A DNA stretch of 64,000 nucleotides from Melampsora larici-populina 98AG31 (Eukaryota > Basidiomycota > Pucciniomycetes > Pucciniales > Melampsoraceae): the NCBI RefSeq assembly GCF_000204055.1, contig NW_006768834.1, positions 105,748-169,747 on the forward strand, in the 5' to 3' direction. Shown here piece after piece: positions 12,784 to 25,219 of this stretch. The translations under genes and the position numbers were made by a program. The notes beneath the pieces were generated by a model that was not told the DNA's origin, searched no databases, and worked only from the letters and a program-made list of their open reading frames with translations. Each line of letters starts with the position of its first letter. Within the stretch, counting starts at the first letter, position 1.

Positions 12784-12883
12784 NNNNNNNNNNNNNNNNN
12801 NNNNNNNNNNNNNNNNNNNNNNNNNNNNNNNNNNNNNNNNNNNNNNNNNNNNNNNNNNNNNNNNNNNNNNNNNNNNNNNNNNN
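12784..12883. other. Assembly gap of 100 N
   Basis: Exactly 100 undetermined bases, a conventional gap of unknown size, inside the RT-coding region. Confidence 0.99.
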
Positions 12884-13320
12884 CGAGAGAAATGAAGATA
12901 ACTTGCTTAAACAATGTTGCACCACTTGGAACTTTAACCCTCTGTCTGACAGGACGGGTGGTGGGCGGGAAATAAAAAATAATTCAAAAGCTGAGAGACT
13001 AAAGGAAATTAACACGCTATAACTTGAATAATAATGAATAAGTGAAATATTGGTAAGGGTTATGATGATGTTATTCTATTGAACTTTTGAATACAACTGG
13101 GTTGGGTACAATGGTTGGAGCAGAGGATGGAGCAGACGACTAGGCCTGGTGCCTCGATGTTAGCAGAGGTTCGACATACTCCTTGGGGTGATCTGTCGAG
13201 GGGCCATTTTGCTGCTCATCCTCACAGATTGTATTTTTCTCGTGACACCTGTTGCTTGTGTGACACTTCCCTCCTAGCATATTCCACTTGGTTAACACCC
13301 TGTGCCAACTTCGAAGCATT
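12884..13320. other. Sequence unrelated to Gypsy Pol between the gap and the gag-pol ORF
   Basis: The RT frame stops being recognisable between the gap and 13320. On either side the same RT segment appears twice in non-identical form (12680-12780 and 13326-13436). This suggests a contig join between two element copies, or an insertion. Confidence 0.6.
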
Positions 13321-16300
13321 TTTTATTCCAAAAGGCATTCTTATATATTCAAAAATTCCCAAATGACAAATGATTCTGAGGAACTTCCTGCTACATATTT
13401 CCACTATGTTCTGGTGGAATCCTTTCATTATATCCATTAGAGTAATATGTTTTGCGTTAAAAAGGTTAGTCAAGGATTGATCTATTCTTGGCAAGGGATA
13501 TCTATCAGGCTTGGTGTACTGATTTAGAGCACGAAAATCTCCGCAAAGCCTAGATTTATCATTGTGCCATGCTATTAGAACAGGTGAAGTTATATCAACT
13601 TCTTCATCACTACCTACTTTTCGTATTACACCCATCTTAAGTAATTCTTCAATGTGTTTTGCTATTTCTTTTCTACTTCTTGGGCTAGCTGGATATGCAC
13701 CTTTCCTTAGGATGGGTGGGTAAGGTTTGTCTATTGTGAGTTCTATTTTCACCGGATGGTTCTTAATGACTCCTAGAGGTTGCTCTCCCCAACCAAATTG
13801 ATCTTTGTATTTGATTACCATTTGAATTATATCTTCTTTCTGACTATGAGTAAGATTGGGTCCAAACTCCGCTTCTAATATTTTTTCTCGAAGTTTTCCC
13901 ACATCTTCAGTTATTGAAGTTTCTTTTGTAATGTCAGGTTTAATTGACAAAATCTCTTTATGTTGCATCAAGGCAAATTTGATACTTTTGTTATTATTAC
14001 CAATGGTAAAATATCTTTCTTTACTATGAAATATATCAAATCCATATTGGCTCAAGTTTTCTGCTCCTAAAATGAAATATTTATTGTTTGCATTCTCCAT
14101 CACAACAAATTCAGCATTCATTCTGATTGATTGTTTAACATGCGGGAATATCACAGGTAAACTGATTACGCCTAAAGCATGAAGTTTACTACCAACTCCG
14201 GAGAATTTTACATGACTACTGGGCATGATTTTTTCTTGCCAGTCTGGTACTATTTCAGATAAAAAATGTTTCCCTACAATTGAGCATGATGCTCCACTGT
14301 CTAGTAGCATTGGTACTTTACAATTATTCACTAAAGCTCGAGCCATTGCGTGGTGGCCTAGTGTATGTGCCATTCCCTCTGCTGGTTTGGATTTCAGTAA
14401 TCTTGCATCAAGTGTGTTTCCCATCTGCATGTCATCTTGCCATGAATGAGGTACATCTGCTTCCGCTTGCAATATATTGATGTCTTTCTCGTTATCTTCG
14501 TGAGTATCAATCATGCAGACATTCTGTTGATTTTGATGAGTTTCTCCTTCACTGTCTGAACTTGAATCTCCTGAAAGTTGTCCTCCGTGAAAGTCAAATT
14601 CATCATTCATATTATCACTCTCTTCGGTGTCTTCTTCAATCATGTTTATCTTCTTATCCTTACATCCTCTCCACTGATGTTTTGGATCTTTGCTTCCACA
14701 GTTTGGGCATGCTCTAGCAGGTTTCTTTTCTGATGTGCTTGGCTGAACTCTTGTGCTAGAGGGTCCTTGCATTTTATCATCTTTAAAAGTGGTCCTATTC
14801 TCAATAAAAGGTCTCCGTGCTCTGCTTAAGTATCTTTTCTTTGTGATGATGGTTGTGTTTTCAAAAATATCTTTGAACACCATTAGAAACATATCCCACT
14901 CATATGGTGTAGAGAGTTGGCTCTTGATTGCATCTCTAGCATCACCATCAACCTTATTCAAGATCTTATTTACTATTCTGTCCTCGGAAGAATCTGGATC
15001 AAAAGCTGAGATTCTCTTCTTCTGTTTCAAAGACCATGCCGTAGGATCTGTGTGTATATTGGCATCAAATTTGTCTTTTATAAATAAATCTTCCATGTTA
15101 TTTTTCCAAACATTATTACCAAATCTCTTATGAATTTCTTCTTTCCACTCATCCCACGTCATGGAACCTCTAGTTTTACGTTTGTCCATGTACCATTGTC
15201 CCGCTGTACCTGTGAAGGCTGTTGCTAAGTGGCTTACTACAACAAGAGGGTCCATTTTTAGGGTAATGATCAAATCATCACACCAGTCAATGTAATCATT
15301 ATGATTATATTCACCGTCTCCGCTAAATTTTTTCCAATCTTTACCTGTAGGCCAAAGTTTAGTTAAAGCTTTTGTTAAGTTATCTTCTCTAGCAGATTCT
15401 GTTATACCCGTGTGAGCTGTACTTTCCCTCATAAATGTTCTTTCACGAGGTGGAAGGGTTTCTTCCCGTACATCTGCTCTTTCACGCATTGTTGGGCTCT
15501 GAAAGTCTCTATGTACTGGTGTAGGTTCTACGTAACTCACTGCTCTTTCTCTTGGTTCCGCTGTGGCTAGTCTGAATCTGGCTTCTCCTCTGAGTGATGG
15601 ATCAACTCTTGGGTTCTCTTCAAAAGGTGAGTTGAAATGTCTGTTGTGTACATTTGGACTTGTTTGGTTTATGGGGATGGGAGTATCATTAATGTTACTT
15701 CTCACATCAGGTTTAAGTTCTTGAATGATTGATAGCCTTGCTTCATTGGCATTGTTATCCATTTGTGTCAGTTGTTGTTGTATTTCAACATTCTTTTCTA
15801 ATATTTTATTATTCAATAATACTTGCTGTTGCAGCATCTGGTCTGAAAAAGATTTAATTTGTATTTCTTGTTGTCTCAATAATTCTTTTTCTAATTGTTT
15901 ATGATTTTCTTTTATATTTTCTTGCAATGCGTGGTAAGATTTCATCATACCACTCTCAAATTGCTGTTGTTGCTCATTCAAATTCTCCCTGATTTTTGTT
16001 ATGTTTGTATCTTCTTTTATTTCACTTATTGTTGAACTGACTTGGCTTTCGTGCTTTCCAAATTTATTAAGTAGTTCTTCTATCTTATTATAAGGGTCTT
16101 TGATTGGTAATTTAAGTTGTTGATCTAATTTTTTATCTAACTGTTTAATAGTGTTTTTTATTTCTGCCAGGTCACTTACTACTGCATCACTTGTTTCTCT
16201 GATGTGTTGTTTATCCTGACTCCTTTCTTGATATATCTTATTTACTGTCTCGTGGAAATTTTTATCATAAGTGCTAAGTTTTGAGGACACTTTCTTCTCA

Positions 16301-17037
16301 CTTTCTGATATTCTTGTTGCAATTTGGCTAGATATGTTGGTCAGTTGCTTTATCATGCTTTGCTCTGAAGGTTTCAATCCTGGATCTTCAATTATTTTGT
16401 TTAATGTCCCCTTAATTTGTAATACTAAAGCTTGAGTTTTATTGAGACTATACATTGGTGTCACATCCTCAGTTTGTATTTCAGTCTCTCCTTTCTTTAT
16501 ATTGTCACTTGTATTTGATGTTGATGTACTGGCCTGTTTATTTCCAGGGGAACTGATTTCTTTCTGTTTACCTTTGCTTTTAGATATTATTTCTGACTGA
16601 GCTAAATCTCTGTTTTCTTTGATTTCAACAATTTGTTCTTTGAATTTTCTTAATTCACTCAAGATATCATCATTCATGGTTTTATTATGTTCTTTCTTAT
16701 CAAATTGGTGAAAGAAATTTTTAATTTCTTCTATGTGTTCTTTCAACTCTGAGAACTTATTCATGATGTCATCATAAGATGATTTATGAAGTTGGCAATT
16801 TAGTTTAAATTCATTAACTCTCTCTTTCTCACTTTGCTCACATTGGTTTCTTAATAGGCTCAAGTTAGGTTGTAAATTCTCAACTCGTTGATAGATTGCA
16901 TAAGTTTTTCGTCTGATAAGGTCATCTAAATCTAATTGAGAATTTGAGAGGGAAATAGAAGAAGAAGAAACTTTGGATTTTGAATCTAAGACTAAATGCG
17001 ACTGGTTGAACAGTCCTTGAGAGTCCAATTGGTCCAA
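13321..17037 (-). CDS. Gypsy Gag-Pol, N-terminal part: coiled-coil Gag, zinc knuckle, protease, start of RT
   Basis: One open frame of about 1,240 codons. Residues about 40-460 are a long E/K/Q-rich coiled coil. Residues about 560-730 are a retrotransposon Gag capsid-like domain (DWKKFSGDGEYNHNDYIDWC...FTGTAGQWY). A CX2CX6HX4C zinc knuckle (CPNCGSKDPKHQWRGC) lies near residue 776, and an aspartic protease motif (LLDSGASCSIVG) near 911. RT begins near 1155 (RLCGDFRALNQYTKPDRYPL) and continues to FGIKNA, where similarity ends at 13321. The frame stays open upstream of 17037 for at least 200 bp, so the true start may be further upstream or reached by splicing from the leader exons. Confidence 0.88.
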
Positions 17038-17183
17038 CTCATCTTCTTCTGCCTTTAAAGAGCCAGCATAAGATGAGGGTAAGGTGGAAAGGTGTTTATC
17101 TAAAGGTTCACCAGTAAAGAGGGTATTAGTGTTAAGAACTGATGGGTGGTTATGAAAAGATGAAGTGGGAGGAGGAAGTATAC

Positions 17184-18755
17184 TTACTGCTCCCTCTCCT
17201 TCCCTTTCCCTTTCAAATCCGGATCCCGATTGTCTTTCTTCATTTTCTTGACTACCAGGATCATGTCGAGAAGGTTCGACGCGTTCTCCGCCATCTCCTC
17301 GATGTCCTCGTCGTGAGCTCGCTTGCGACGTTGGCTGGAAGGTCCTGGTCTCGGAGAATCGAATGGCTCCATGGTCCGAGGGTTCAAGTGGTACGGGTTG
17401 TAGCTCGCCACTTCCTCCACTCTCGATCGATGACGACGGCCGCCCAAGAACTCCTCGAGTTCTCTGTGAGCTTCCTTGGCTGCACCCAGGATCTGCCGAT
17501 AGTTCGAGTTGTTGTTCGCGACTTTCGATTTGTCCAAGTTGCGTTTGAGGTCGATTATGACTTGTCGTAATCAGGCTTCCTCTAGCTCTCGTGTTTGCTG
17601 GTACGACGGTTGAGCTGGAGGAGGAGGAGGTTGGTTGGGGTTGGTTGATGTTGACGGTGTGCAGGCGAGGGGTGTGGAGGGTACTGAGGTTGGTGGTTGT
17701 AAGCTGGAACTGGCGCTGGCGGGTATTGAGCTACCGGGGCTGCCAGAAGAGCTGGGTAGTTGGGATGGTAGTAGTATCCGGCCTGTTGCTGTTGGGTCTT
17801 CCAGTAACAAGTCAATCGATTTGTTATTAGTTTCTCTTTCTCTTGTCAAACTTTCTATTAGTATTGGATCGGGCTTACCTGATGCGGGTAATGGTTCCCA
17901 TAGTTCCACTGTTGACCTCCGTGTTGACCTGGAGCTCGGTTCTGCTGATCGTCTTGATTTGCCTGACCCGCGTGTGCTGGTGGAGCTTGCTCTGCTCGGT
18001 GGTTGGGAGCTTCTGGTAGACATATTATTAGTATATAAGTTTTTTTTTTATATATGAGTTAATTTAAGAAGATAGAAAACAAAAAACGGATATGATTTTC
18101 AGTGATGTATTCAAAAGCCTAAGAAAAAATTTAACTCTCTAGTTATTGTGAGTTTACTCACGTTGTTCGTTTTGTTGGCCTGGTTGTCCCTGTTGTTGTT
18201 CTGTCAGAGTTGAGGCAAAACAAAAGAAACGATGATAAATAAAAAAAAATTTTGATAGAAGGACGGAGTGAGAAAGGGATGTATGTTTAGACTTATAATT
18301 CAGGCTTACGGTATGGTTGAGCAGCTTGTCCTTGGTTCGGTTCACCAAGGTTGGTGTTATTATTATCTAAAGATAAAATAAATTCCACACTTCTCAGTTC
18401 AACAACTTCCTGATTTGTTTTTGAGGAAAGAGAAAAAAATTTTCTGATTTTCAGTCTGTCTTACTTCGATGTTGAGTGATTAGGTTCTCAGGTGGAGATC
18501 CCTCCGCTCTGAATGGTTCTCTGGCGGTTCCGTCAGATCCGGGTGAATCAATCTCGATATTTGCCAAGGGATCTTGTGGAACTGGCGTCGCAACGGTCGA
18601 TTCGATTTCTATCGGCTCCTGCGTAACGTTCCCGTACGCGTCCTCAAAGTCAAGCACTGACCCGTCAATCGCAGGGGTAGAGCGTTGGCTTCGATTTCCA
18701 CCTACAGCTTGATGTCCTGACTTCCCGTTCTGTGGCGTTCCGTGGTTGGCGAGGT
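17184..18755 (-). CDS. Intron-rich Q/P-rich leader ORF upstream of Gypsy gag
   Basis: Five exons join in one frame through consensus GT-AG sites: 18755-18465, 18366-18310, 18200-18162, 18012-17879 and from 17797. The product is low-complexity (GQ, QQQQGQPGQQNEQ, QHGGQQWNYGNHY, then YPPAPVPAY). The last exon loses frame near 17640. A charged segment (17537-17187, AAKEAHRELEEFLGG..., ending KGKGKEREQ) follows in another frame and abuts a strong donor GTAAGTAT at 17187. The encoded protein resembles nothing I recognise. It lies inside the LTR element and on its coding strand, so it probably encodes an N-terminal Gag extension or an accessory product. Introns inside an element copied through RNA are unexpected. 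Confidence 0.45.
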
Positions 18756-18939
18756 CTAAGGAATTGAACAAATGTGGGAAAGACACTATTCGATTGATTT
18801 GAGAAGAGAACGAAAATGAGAGGGAAGATAGAAAAGTTTGAATGAGTATTATTTTTAGATCAAGGTAATTGTAAAACCAGATTCGAGAAAGGTATAAGGA
18901 ATAAGGGAATAAGACAAAAGGAAAGAAAAAAATGTCAGT

Positions 18940-19802
18940 GTTTTTATTGAAAGCAATGCTCAATTTGAAATATCGGTTCGGAATAGGAAATGAAACAGGA
19001 AGGATGATCACTTTTGAATTTAATGATTACTTCGATAAGAGTAAAAAGCTTTCGAAATTTGGTTAAATGATGATAACGAAATTGTTGGTTCGTTTGTTTT
19101 TGAAAGAAGCTTTCTGAGAGATGGGGCAAATTGCTATCGGAGTTCTTCTTATATGAAAGGAGTCGCTGATAGTCTCGGTTTCTGTTGTGTTTGTATACAA
19201 GCGCCACTACAGATGATGTGGTTAGTCTTCTATGATGTAATGATTGGTTAGTTATTATAAGTTACTTGTTTACTTACTTCTTTCGATCTTGCAGATATTG
19301 ATTATTCAGAACTCGTATGCGGATGTAAGTCGGGATACCTTTCTTTCTCTAATCGTTTTGGTGGATAGAAATCCCGATCGTTATTGCTTCTGTATTGATT
19401 CTCAGAATGATCTTTTAAAGAAAAGAAAGTACAAGGTAAGGATAGGTAATTGTATAGATTAATGGAATTTGTGGCTGACTGAGTACTTACACTCTCTTAT
19501 TGAATCTCCGATTACGGAAAAAAAATCCGAATTCTTGATTTTGTTTGATTGCCCTTTCGATTTCTCGTCTCCGATCTACTTTTTGACTGATTGTCCAATA
19601 TGATATCCTAAAAGGTGAATCTTCTTTTGTTTGATTGTGTGCGAGGTGTTTTCCTTTGTGTGCTGGTTTGTGTAGTATTAATTCGTTGGGGTAATCGAAT
19701 TTCAATAGGATGTGTGTAATTGTAAGCACGGTACCCAACTCGTCGGTCCTGTAATATTACTCTTGGTTTTTTCTTCGACGGAATAGTCGACACTGCCAGC
19801 AT
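18940..19802 (-). CDS. Further candidate 5' exons of the leader ORF
   Basis: An ATG at 19802-19800 opens a frame with basic residues (KKKPRVILQDRRVGYR...). A second frame continues to RRFNKRV, immediately followed by a GTAAGTAC donor near 19488. Downstream a small exon (DHSENQYRSNND...PPKRLEKER, about 19420-19340) is bordered by AAAG and GTATCC, and another (DYQRLLSYKKNSDSNLP, about 19205-19100) follows a CTGTAG acceptor. These look like a chain of short exons leading into 18755. The exact start and one frame change near 19615 are unresolved. Confidence 0.3.
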
Positions 19803-20559
19803 TAAATAGGTTCCCTGGTCGGAACATGACCTAGGCTGGGAATATCATTGAGAGAAGAATGGAGCATCAAATCATCTTGCACTGCACATCTGAGCCATAA
19901 AGCATACACTACATATGTGCAAACATCTGAGTAAATCCTTAGCTATCAGCTACATACAGGTCTGCTCAGTTATCTGCTCATCTAGATAAAAAAATCATGT
20001 GTAATACATGCTGTAACTTTGTTCAGATTGAGAAACACATTTCAAAATATTGACTACATATATCACAATGGCTACTCAGGAAATATTCATGGAACTGTGT
20101 AACAGTAGCAGAATGGGAATCTGATCACTAGGACCCATATTCCCATCTGGGAACCTCTTTAATGCTGGCAGTGCGAAATAGGTGTATCAGCTTGTTACTC
20201 TAGGAATTACACCCACAGCAAAAACAGAACAAAATAAGATAAAATATGTTGAGATATAATTTTGATGGAATTGTGATAATCTCTTTAAAATTTAAATAAT
20301 TAAATAAAATTTATGAGAGGTTTTGATATGTATTGGTCAAAGGTGGTTGATGATCAATCACAATGCTCAATTGTTTGGTAATTATTTTATTTAATATGTA
20401 GATTCTTGAGGATTTGTATAAGGGTTTTTAAGGTGACTGTTTTAGTTTAGTGAGATGATCACGCTTGTCCTTCACAGTCTAATGGTTCTTATTCTTTGTC
20501 TAGGGTATGAAACTCACACTTTGGGTAAAAAGTTGAGGTTGGTTGTTGGGTTTCAACAC
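19803..20559. other. Gypsy 5' untranslated leader, no gene seen
   Basis: AT-rich sequence between the first candidate ATG and the primer-binding site. No coding signal was recognised. Confidence 0.5.
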
Positions 20560-20574
20560 GATGAGGCCCCCAAA
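20560..20574 (-). promoter_or_regulatory. Candidate primer-binding site of the Gypsy element
   Basis: In element orientation the bases right after the 5' LTR are TTTGGGGGCCTCATC. A TGG plus tRNA 3'-end complement is expected here, and TGGGGGCCTCAT fits that form. The tRNA was not identified. Confidence 0.45.
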
Positions 20575-21572
20575 TGTGAGGGTAGAGGACTTAATTGAGG
20601 ACTCTATGCTCACTAAATGGGTCAAGTAGGGTAGTATTATTTTTATGTATAATGTTTATATTTCAATTATAATGTAATTACAATAAAAATAAGACTAAGA
20701 AGAGAAGAGGAAAGGGGAAAGGCTGGTCTGTTTGGATAAATCCAGACAGACTACAGTTAAGAGACTCCTGAAGAGGAGGTTTGTAATTATAATATATAAA
20801 GGTTATAATTAATGAAGGATGGATCCCACAGTCCTTCCTTTAATCTTTTAAGTAACAGATTAAAGAGTGAAATAAGGTCACTACACTGGTTGTTCTTAAA
20901 GTCACCAACTTATGGTTGTTCTTAAGGTCACCAGCCTGAAAGTACTTGTATGTAGGTCACTAGCCTTGGGTTGTTGGAAGGTCACCAACCTAAAATAGTT
21001 CCTACTTGGGGGAAGTAGAGGATCCAGAAGGAGTGAAGATATTACTTACTTTTAATCAAGGAACAGATTGAAGTAATGAAGATATCACTAGTCTTATATT
21101 TATAAGACTCTTGATGTTACTTCAGTAGAACTTTAATGGTTCTTAAAAGTGGTGTGTAATAATTGCTTGGGGGAAATCTCTGAAGGCTGAGAGAGAGGAG
21201 GTTTATATACTCTTCTCTCCAAACCTAACTGTGGTGATATTTGCTTATATCACTACTGTGGTTTTAGGGTTTAATTATTACTATTAGTTATGGTTATCAT
21301 TAATGCTACATAATTACATATACCTGTTATGTATATTATGTAGTATAAGCATTTTAACTCTTGACACTGAGTTATGAGATGTAAATAATGTTTTATTACA
21401 TATTACATATGATTTTACATGTACTTGTATATGTAATTAATGTTTATATGTATTTTATTCCATGTTACATGTGTTTTATAAGCTATGTGTACATGTAATT
21501 AGTTGTTTAAAAGGTGGTTATCTATGTTACAAGTTAGTCTTTGGGTACATATATATGTACCCAGGGCTGACA
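20575..21572 (-). repeat. Gypsy 5' LTR
   Basis: 998 bp, nearly identical to 9104-10101. Visible differences include a T>C-type change at the ATATAC(A/C)TGTTATG motif and ACAGATT(A/G)AAG. It acts as the promoter for minus-strand transcription through the element. Confidence 0.92.
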
Positions 21573-21922
21573 TTCGACTTGTTTGAGTGAACTGAAACAC
21601 ACGTAGATGTTATTGTACACATGTAGATAGATGTTGTACTTAGGTTGGAATTAGGCTTTGGTGGCCGACGTAACAGTGTCAGTCATGTATGTAGCTGGCC
21701 CATGGTGTGCGGTTGTGTATAGATGCTGTGAGAGGTGTGTGTGGTTGGTGTGAGGTGTGTGTGGTTGATGTGTATGATGTCATGAAGATGAAGTGTAGAC
21801 CGGTATCTTGGGCCAAAGTAGCAAATGTGTCACATTTGTGTCACAGTGCTATGAGAAAGTGTGGCACACGTGTGTGCCATGTGTGGTATGTGTGAGCAGT
21901 GATCCTTGTGTCCCTTTGGGGT
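21573..21922. other. Junction sequence, GTGTG-rich, no gene
   Basis: Lies between the Gypsy LTR and the end of the truncated Copia RT. It contains repeated GTGTGTGGTTGRTGTG units (21735-21775) and no recognised gene. Confidence 0.45.
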
Positions 21923-23353
21923 TTATGACATTTTTATGTGGCACAGTTGGGTGGAAACACAACAATAGGCCTCTTGGTATGTGTAGTTCCAGTGTGCGTT
22001 TAAGTTCTGAGCCTTGTTCAGCAAGGAGGATTGAACTTGTACCGCTGCGAGGGTGGCTTCAGATGCATCTGCCGCTTGTATACGGAGCCGCTCCAAGGAT
22101 ACGGTACACGTTTTCCTCGGTACGGGTCCGAAGTACCGAGGTTTACGGTGGTCGCAAAACACCAGAGAGTTGTCAACATGTAAGTGGAGGATGAGTAAAC
22201 CAAGTTTACAATTCAAGACATATACAGCGGAGTCAGATGAGATTGGATAGATTTCGAAACCGGCGGTAGTTGCTCCGAAATGCTGTTGCCAACGACGAGC
22301 TGCTTGTTTGGTGCCATAGAGTGATTTAATGAGCAGCCACACCCGGAGCTTTTGAGTTGGATGCTCAAAACCTAAAACCTGACGAGCGTAGACAAGATCC
22401 TTCATGCCACTGTTGAGAAAAGCAGTGACTACATCAAATTGGCGAATCTTCATTCTTCTCGTCCTTCGATTGCCACTGGCTTGGGCTATGGATAAAGCCA
22501 ATAAAATACGAAGGGAGTCAATTTTTCCAACTGATGCATAGGTATCATTGTAATCTAATCCCTTGATCTGATGATTACCAAGCACCACCCATCTAGCCTT
22601 GAATTGAACTACCCGGTTATGTTCATCACGCTTCTTATTGAAAATCCACATCCCCCCAAGAACATTAGCATTTGGAGGTGCATCTACGAGTTTCCCTACA
22701 GAATGACTCATCAGCGAGTTGAATTCCTCTTCCATAGCATGCCTCCAAGCTTGTTTGTCTGGTCCAGCCATCGCTTGAGTATAAGAGGGACTGTCCGGAT
22801 CCGATCCCGTGGTTGCTGAGAAACCCCATCGATCAGGAATGATCGACTTTTTGTCAGTAATGATCATGGGACCAAAGGTGGAAGTAGTAGCAACCGAACT
22901 TGATGAAAACCCGTATCTTTCAGGCGCTGTCTTAGTTTGAGTTGATTGGCGTGTAGGTGCAGCCTTCTGCTTTGGCTGTGGTCTTGATGGTTGAGGTTCC
23001 GGAGATGGCTGAGGCGGTGAAACAGACTCTGTTTCCGGAGATTGAGTTTGAGCCAGGACCGGTGGTTCTTGAGGTTTGGATGGTGATACCGTCTGTTGTA
23101 TTACAGGCGAGACCGGAGATGGAGCCCTAGATCGTTTGCGCAAGGATGATGCAGATGACAAAGGGGAAGAGCGAACAGAAATTGGTAATTGAACTTCTTC
23201 CGGAATCAACTGATTAAGAGTAGGGGATAGATTTACGGAAGAAGCTGATGAATGAATCGAAGGATTAGATGGGGTATCCAACATAGCAGCTTCACGATAC
23301 TGAACATGCTGTTGAGGTGGAGTATCGGGTGTCAAATCTTGGAGTTGTTGATA
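21923..23353 (-). pseudogene. Copia RT, truncated
   Basis: The open frame starts with a P/S-rich linker and then gives a Copia RT: AWRHAMEEEFNSLMSH, GGMWIFNKKRDE, VQFKARWVVLGNHQIKGLDY, KIRQFDVVTAFLNSGM, SLYGTKQAARRWQQHF. The catalytic motif reads HLHVDNSLVF, so the second aspartate of the usual VDD is Asn (AAC at 22169-22171, one G-to-A step from GAC). Homology ends about 25 codons later. The remaining frame to 21923 is unrelated, and RNase H is missing. It follows the integrase part in the same frame across a TGA at 23354-23356. Confidence 0.85.
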
Positions 23354-23356
23354 TCA

Positions 23357-25216
23357 ATTTGGTGGTTCTACTGCCAGCTTCGGAGCGTGAATTGATGCGC
23401 TTAGAGGTATCCTAACCTTTGGATAGATCGGAGACGGTATAGAAGGTGACCCATGATTGGAGGGTGTCTTAGGAGACGGTAATTGACAAGGTGAAGGGGT
23501 CAACTTTGAATCAGTCACTACTGGGGTTGATGAACGATTTGGGATAACCTCAGTAGCTGGATTAGGTTGTTCGGATGGAGGAGAATCCTTTGGGGTAGGT
23601 GACGTTGCCGGTGGATCCTCAGAAAAGTCCGGCAGTAGCAGTTCTTCTGGAACATTCGGAGAGAAAGATGGATGAAGTCCAGGGAAGATATCTTCTCGAT
23701 AAACGACATCCCCCGTGACAAACACTCGGCCAGTCTGCTTGTCCCAGAGTCGAGCAGCTCTGGCTCCTTCCTCCAGTCAAATAAAAATAAAACGCCGAGC
23801 TAAAGCTCCAACTTTGGACTTTTGACTTCTGTCTACCGCAAAACAGAGAGAACCAAAGGGTTTGAGGCGATCTACGTCAAAGGGGTGAACATGTCCCGGA
23901 AGAAGTGACTCAAAGATTTCAAGAGGGGTTTTGTGAGATAATGCTGCATGTGGAGAGCAGTTTATTTGAAGAGCCGAGTACTTCGCAAGTTCCCCCCATA
24001 GGTGCAAAGGCAATCCAGAATGGATGAGTTGACTGCGTACCCTCCCCAAAAGAGTACGACCAAATCGCTCAGAAACAGAGTTTGCCGTGGGACGTTCAGC
24101 CGGCCCTCGTTCAATCTCAATACCTTCCTGCTTAAGGTATTGAAGAAATTCATTTGAAGAGTATTCACCACCTCTATCTGATTTCAATTTAAGAATCTTT
24201 CTCCCACATTTGTTCTCCATCAAGACTTTGTAATGTTTGAATGACTCAAAAGCTTGATTTTTCGATTTCAAAAGGTTTATGAGAGTGAATCGAGTATGAT
24301 CATCTATGAAAGTGATAATGTATTTGAAACCTGATTTTGTGGATGGAGATATAGGACCCAGAAGATCGCTATGTACAACATTGAGTAAATCGGGGGAGCG
24401 ATAAAATGAAGAGGTGGATGGAGACTGAATAAGCTTTCCCATCGCACAAGCATCACAAGGAAGGAAATCTTTTCGAGACAGGGATATAGATTTGAATCGA
24501 CGGAGAAAAGAAATAACAGCATCTGGATGAAGATGTCCTAATCGCTTGTGCCATAAATCAGCTAATTTCTGAGGATCAGTATATGAAAAATAGGCATGAG
24601 ATGATTTTATGTTAAGCTCCGGTGTCCAGAGGCAATTTGTTTGAGGATTTTGCCGCATCTTGAGAACTACCTTCCCCTTCTGATCGGTTATAATGCCTAG
24701 ATTTTTGTCGAATGAAGCACAAAAACCGTCATCACACAAACGACCGATAGAGATAAGATTACCAGTCAATTTGGGAGAATATAAGACATCTCTGAGAATG
24801 ATGGATTCAAACCTAACAACCCCCTTGCTCTTTGCCCAAATTGCACCATCCTGCGAGGCTACACCGATACGAGTTGGTTTGATGTGTTGAAGGTCGGACA
24901 GCAAAGAGAGATTGGAGAACATGTGGCTAGTAGCCCCTGTATCGCAAATGATGGGGTTCGTGGTGGAGGTTGACGCCGAGAATGCCTCTTCCCAATAAGA
25001 TACGTCTTCATCCGCCTCAGGAGTTGATTGAGATAACTGAGCGGCATGAGATGAGGTTGATTGAGATGACTTGGCCTTTTCATACTCTAAGAATGCTCGC
25101 CACTTCTTGGTCCGGCACTGATCGTCTGTGTGTCCTGAATGACCGAGCGAACAACGTAGGGTAGACTGATTGTTGGATGGAGTCTTCCTTTGAGTTGGTC
25201 TAGATTTCGGATTCGA
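23357..25216 (-). pseudogene. Copia protease-integrase region with an internal TGA
   Basis: In order: a knuckle-like motif (CSLGHSGHTDDQC, one cysteine short of CX2CX4HX4C), protease CDTGATSHMF, integrase zinc finger (WHKRLGHLHPDAV...CDACAMGK), and integrase core with D in VVHSDLLGPIS, D in KLKSDRGGEYSS and E in NSVSERFGR. The frame is interrupted by a TGA at 23777-23779, after RRFIFI where the family normally has Gly. It continues in the same frame as LEEGARAARLWDKQTGRV and a Pro/Ser-rich linker. Confidence 0.82.
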
Positions 25217-25219
25217 TCA

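Larger units (their letters stand above)
9104..21572 (-). mobile_element. Ty3/Gypsy (chromovirus-type) LTR retrotransposon
   Basis: Direct repeats of exactly 998 bp (9104-10101 and 20575-21572) begin TG and end CA in the minus orientation and differ at only about two positions in my reading, so the insertion looks recent. Minus-strand order is 5' LTR, primer site, intron-rich leader ORF, gag, protease, RT, RNase H, integrase, chromodomain, purine tract, 3' LTR. An assembly gap and unrelated sequence split the RT. The flanking pentamers (CACAC on the left, TTCGA on the right) do not match, so no target duplication is visible. Confidence 0.93.

Noticed and set aside
17142..17570. Plus-strand 142-codon frame within the Gypsy leader
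   Set aside because: It lies opposite GC-rich coding exons of the minus strand, has no recognisable features, and runs against the element's orientation.
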